From: Giesbergeria sp.
GTDB taxonomy: Bacteria; Pseudomonadota; Gammaproteobacteria; Burkholderiales; Burkholderiaceae_C
Assembly (NCBI GenBank): GCA_017998735.1
Contig: JAGOCN010000019.1
Coordinates: forward strand, 1 to 12,496
Reading direction: 5' to 3'
DNA: 12,496 bases
The notes below the pieces were generated by a model. It worked only from the letters and a program-made list of their open reading frames with translations. It had not been told where the DNA came from and ran no database searches. A program made the translations under genes and the position numbers. Within the stretch, counting starts at the first letter, position 1. Every line of letters starts with the position of its first letter. Positions 10,322-12,496 of this stretch are shown here, piece by piece.

Positions 10322-12334
10322 ATGCGCAAAGTCCCCACCCTGACCACCAAGCTGCTGACGCTGGGCGTCGGTTTTCTGCTGGTGGCGCTCGCCTCCATCA
10401 GCCTGACGCTGTGGATCACCTGGCGGCTCGAAGGGGGCGCCGCCGCCGTCAACGAGGCCGGCCGCCTGCGCATGCACACGCTGCGCATGGCGCTGGTGCA
10501 GCAAAACGGCCTGCCGGGCACGGGCGAACTGCAGGCGCTGGCACAGCGCTTTGATGCCAGCCTGACACTGCTGGGCACGGGCGACCCGGCCCGCCCGCTG
10601 TATGTGCCCTGGAGCGACACGGCGCGCCAGCGCTTTGTCTCCATCCACACAGCCTGGGCCGCAGCGCGGGCCGCCTGGCTGGCCCCGGTGCCGCCCGGCA
10701 GCGCTGCCGTGCTGGCACAGGCCGATGCGCTGGTACAGCAGGTGGACGGCTTTGTCAGCGCCATCGAGGCGGAAATCATGCGCTGGACGTCGCTGCTGCA
10801 CCTGTTCCAGATGTGCATGATGGCCGCCGCCATTGCAGCGGCACTGGCGTTCATGGCCATCAGCTACTGGGTGGTGCTGAACCCGGTCATGCGCCTGCAG
10901 CAGGCGCTTTTGCAGATGCGCCAGGGCGCGCTGGGCACGCGCCTGCCATCGGAGTCAGACGACGAGTTCGGCCAGCTGAGCGACGGCTTCAACAGCATGG
11001 CGCAGGCGCTGCAGGCGTCGCACGACGACCTGGCGCTCAAGGTGCGCGAGAAAACCGCCGGCATCGAGGACAAGAACCAGCGCCTGTCCGCGCTTTACGA
11101 GGTCAGCGCCCTGGCCGCGCAGGCGGCCAACCTGGAGGTGCTGACGCAGGGCTTTGTGCAGCAGGTGCGGCGTGTCTCGGGCGCCGATGCGGCTGTGGTG
11201 CGCTGGTCGGACGAGGGCAACGAGCACTATGTGATCCTGGCCGCCGATGGCCTGCCGCGTGCCATGGCCGACCAGGAGCAGTGCCTGCGCGCCGGCAGCT
11301 GCTTTTGCGGCCAGCCGCAAAGCAAACCCAATGCCCGCGTCATTCCCATCAGCAGCGCCTCGCCGATGTTTTTGCCGCACTGCCACGAGGCCGGCTACGA
11401 AACCCTGGTGGCCCTGCCGGTGATGGTGCACCAGCGCGTGCTGGGCGAACTCAACCTGTTTTTTCGCACCCCGCTGGAGCTGTCGGGCGACATGCGCGAA
11501 ATGCTCGAAGCCATGGTGCGCCACCTGGCCAGCAGCATGGAAGGGCTGCGCGCCGCCGCGCTGGAGCGCGAAGCGGCCGTGGCCGAGGAGCGCGGCCTGC
11601 TGGCGCGCGAGCTGCACGACTCGATTGCCCAGTCGCTGGCGTTTTTGAAGATCCAGACGCAGCTGCTGCACAACGCGGTGGCCAAGGGCAACACCGCCGC
11701 CCGCGACCGCAGCATGGCCGAGCTGGACGTGGGCGTGCGCGAGTGCTATGCCGATGTGCGCGAACTGCTGGTGCACTTTCGCACCCGCACCAGCGAAGAA
11801 GACATCGAGGCGGCGCTGCGCACCACGCTGTCGAAATTCGAGCACCAGACCGGCGTGGCCACGCAGCTGAGCATGGAAGGCCACGGCCTGCCGCTGGCAC
11901 CCGATGTGCAGATCCAGGTGCTGCACATGGTGCAGGAGGCGCTGTCGAACGTGCGCAAGCACGCCCGCGCCCGCAAGGTGCAGCTGCGCGTGCAGCGCTC
12001 GCCGCACTGGGCTTTCGAGGTGCAGGACGACGGCGTCGGTTTCGATGCGGCCGTGCCCGCCGAGCAGGCGCCGCTGCGCGTCGGGCTGGGCATCATGCAG
12101 GAGCGCGCCCAGGGCATTGGCGCGCAGGTGCGGGTGCAGTCTGCCCCCGGCCAGGGCACCACGGTGCGCATTGCGCTGCCCGCCGGGCTTTCGCTGCATG
12201 CCCTGCCCGGCACTGCAGCTTCCCCCCGCGCTGCCCCGGTGGCGGTTGCGGGTGCGGTTTCTGGTGTTGGTGTGGGTGCGGGTGCGGGTGCGGGTGTTGC
12301 AACCATGGCCCCGGCATCGTTTCCTGTAACATGA
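10322..12334 (+). CDS. narX: NarX-type nitrate/nitrite sensor histidine kinase
   Basis: This encodes 670 residues. First membrane segment 10-33; periplasmic sensor region 34-155 with NEAGRLRMHTLRMAL (44-58), the helix that binds nitrate in NarX-type sensors and occurs also in PilJ-type domains; second membrane segment about 158-187; HAMP linker 188-240 (NPVMRLQQAL onward); GAF-like region about 255-405; HisKA_3 dimerisation and phosphorylation helix with ARELHDSIAQSLAFLK (428-443, phospho-acceptor His432); ATPase domain with N-box HMVQEALSNVRKHA (535-548), DDGVGFD (569-575) and GLGIMQERA (588-596). The order matches NarX, which passes phosphate to NarL in response to nitrate and nitrite. The GAF region has the cysteines C321, C327, C329 and C354. 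The last 45 residues are a low-complexity Ala/Gly/Val tail encoded by a GC-rich repeat. No Shine-Dalgarno before the ATG. The input signal is inferred from the architecture. Confidence 0.85.
   Translation: MRKVPTLTTKLLTLGVGFLLVALASISLTLWITWRLEGGAAAVNEAGRLRMHTLRMALVQQNGLPGTGELQALAQRFDASLTLLGTGDPARPLYVPWSDTARQRFVSIHTAWAAARAAWLAPVPPGSAAVLAQADALVQQVDGFVSAIEAEIMRWTSLLHLFQMCMMAAAIAAALAFMAISYWVVLNPVMRLQQALLQMRQGALGTRLPSESDDEFGQLSDGFNSMAQALQASHDDLALKVREKTAGIEDKNQRLSALYEVSALAAQAANLEVLTQGFVQQVRRVSGADAAVVRWSDEGNEHYVILAADGLPRAMADQEQCLRAGSCFCGQPQSKPNARVIPISSASPMFLPHCHEAGYETLVALPVMVHQRVLGELNLFFRTPLELSGDMREMLEAMVRHLASSMEGLRAAALEREAAVAEERGLLARELHDSIAQSLAFLKIQTQLLHNAVAKGNTAARDRSMAELDVGVRECYADVRELLVHFRTRTSEEDIEAALRTTLSKFEHQTGVATQLSMEGHGLPLAPDVQIQVLHMVQEALSNVRKHARARKVQLRVQRSPHWAFEVQDDGVGFDAAVPAEQAPLRVGLGIMQERAQGIGAQVRVQSAPGQGTTVRIALPAGLSLHALPGTAASPRAAPVAVAGAVSGVGVGAGAGAGVATMAPASFPVT
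12243..12300 (+). repeat. Imperfect GGTGCG tandem repeat at the 3' end of the kinase gene
   Basis: Tandem six-base units, mainly GGTGCG with GGTGTT and GGTGTG variants, encode a Gly-Ala/Gly-Val run (residues 642-660) beyond the ATPase domain. Three exact GGTGCG units are adjacent. Being six bases long, the unit changes length without breaking the frame. Confidence 0.7.
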
Positions 12335-12388
12335 GCCGGGCGGCCCTCGCACGGTTTGTCCATCGCTTACCCTGCTTCACCTGATTCG

Positions 12389-12440
12389 TCCGCTTTACCT
12401 GCCTTAACCGCTTTAACCGCCTTGCCGGCTTGCCGGCTTG
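12389..12440 (+). repeat. Degenerate short tandem repeats before the last gene
   Basis: Successive 8-10 nt units of the form GCCTTAACC, GCTTTAACC, GCCTTGCC, GGCTTGCC, GGCTTG fill the space between the kinase stop and the next start codon. The right-hand part is an exact TGCCGGCT-type repeat. No function can be assigned from sequence. Confidence 0.55.
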
Positions 12441-12450
12441 ACCCGATTGC

Positions 12451-12496
12451 ATGTCCATTTCCACCCCCTTTTCTCCTTCCGCGCCTTCCATCACCG
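12451..12496 (+). CDS. Start of a gene, probably the partner response regulator
   Basis: Only 15 codons are in the window (MSISTPFSPSAPSIT). They follow the sensor kinase on the same strand after 116 nt. In NarX-type systems the next gene usually encodes a NarL-type LuxR-family response regulator, and a short Ser/Pro-rich lead-in ending SIT just before the receiver domain would fit, but no receiver motif is visible here. There is no Shine-Dalgarno before the ATG, so the start itself is uncertain. The identity is inferred from context alone. Confidence 0.4.
   Translation, partial: MSISTPFSPSAPSIT

Noticed and set aside
10813..12384. 523-codon alternative frame over the sensor kinase gene
   Set aside because: Shadow frame of a gene with complete HAMP, histidine kinase and ATPase motifs. 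The ATG overlapping the kinase stop (12331) gives only a 17-residue peptide with no support.

Overview
The window is GC-rich with dense, mostly lower-strand genes. It looks like chromosome from a betaproteobacterium of the order Burkholderiales, probably family Comamonadaceae. This rests on the gene set (DUF4398 lipoproteins, BrkB/YihY protein, purU, GlcD, ChaN-type lipoprotein, NarX-type kinase), the protein style, and a short intergenic repeat that I associate from memory with Comamonadaceae. No database search was possible.

Layout. 1-743 (lower strand): two lipoprotein genes, a complete DUF4398-type protein and the start of a second one cut by the window edge. 744-1162: no gene, one copy of the repeat. 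1163-2395 (lower): BrkB/YihY membrane protein with an unusual tail, divergent from 2633-3424 (upper), a GNAT-type acetyltransferase with a TTG start. 3425-3828: no recognisable gene. 3829-4905 (upper): a solitary HNH nuclease of visibly lower GC, probably acquired. 4964-5029: second repeat copy with a terminator-like hairpin. 5035-5304 (lower): 3' remnant of an lrgB gene lying directly against the stop codon of glcD (5305-6876). 7011-8150 (lower): periplasmic substrate-binding protein with two operator-like palindromes upstream. 8361-9209 (lower): purU. 9408-10265 (lower): ChaN-type lipoprotein whose coding sequence contains a third repeat copy. 10322-12334 (upper): NarX-type sensor kinase, divergent from the lipoprotein over 56 bp. 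12451 onward: start of what is probably its response regulator.

How the genes fit together. Most are housekeeping or accessory genes without one shared pathway. purU releases formate and THF from formyl-THF; glcD oxidises glycolate; LrgB-like proteins are related to the plant plastid glycolate/glycerate transporter, so the lost lrgB may once have worked with glcD. The sensor kinase and the truncated gene after it form a likely two-component pair of nitrate/nitrite type.

I did not find a clear new multi-gene system. The most interesting signals are the 28-nt repeat core found three times with exact spacing (once inside a gene), the lrgB/glcD deletion junction, the lone low-GC HNH nuclease with an unrecognised N-terminal half, and the paired palindromes before the binding-protein gene.
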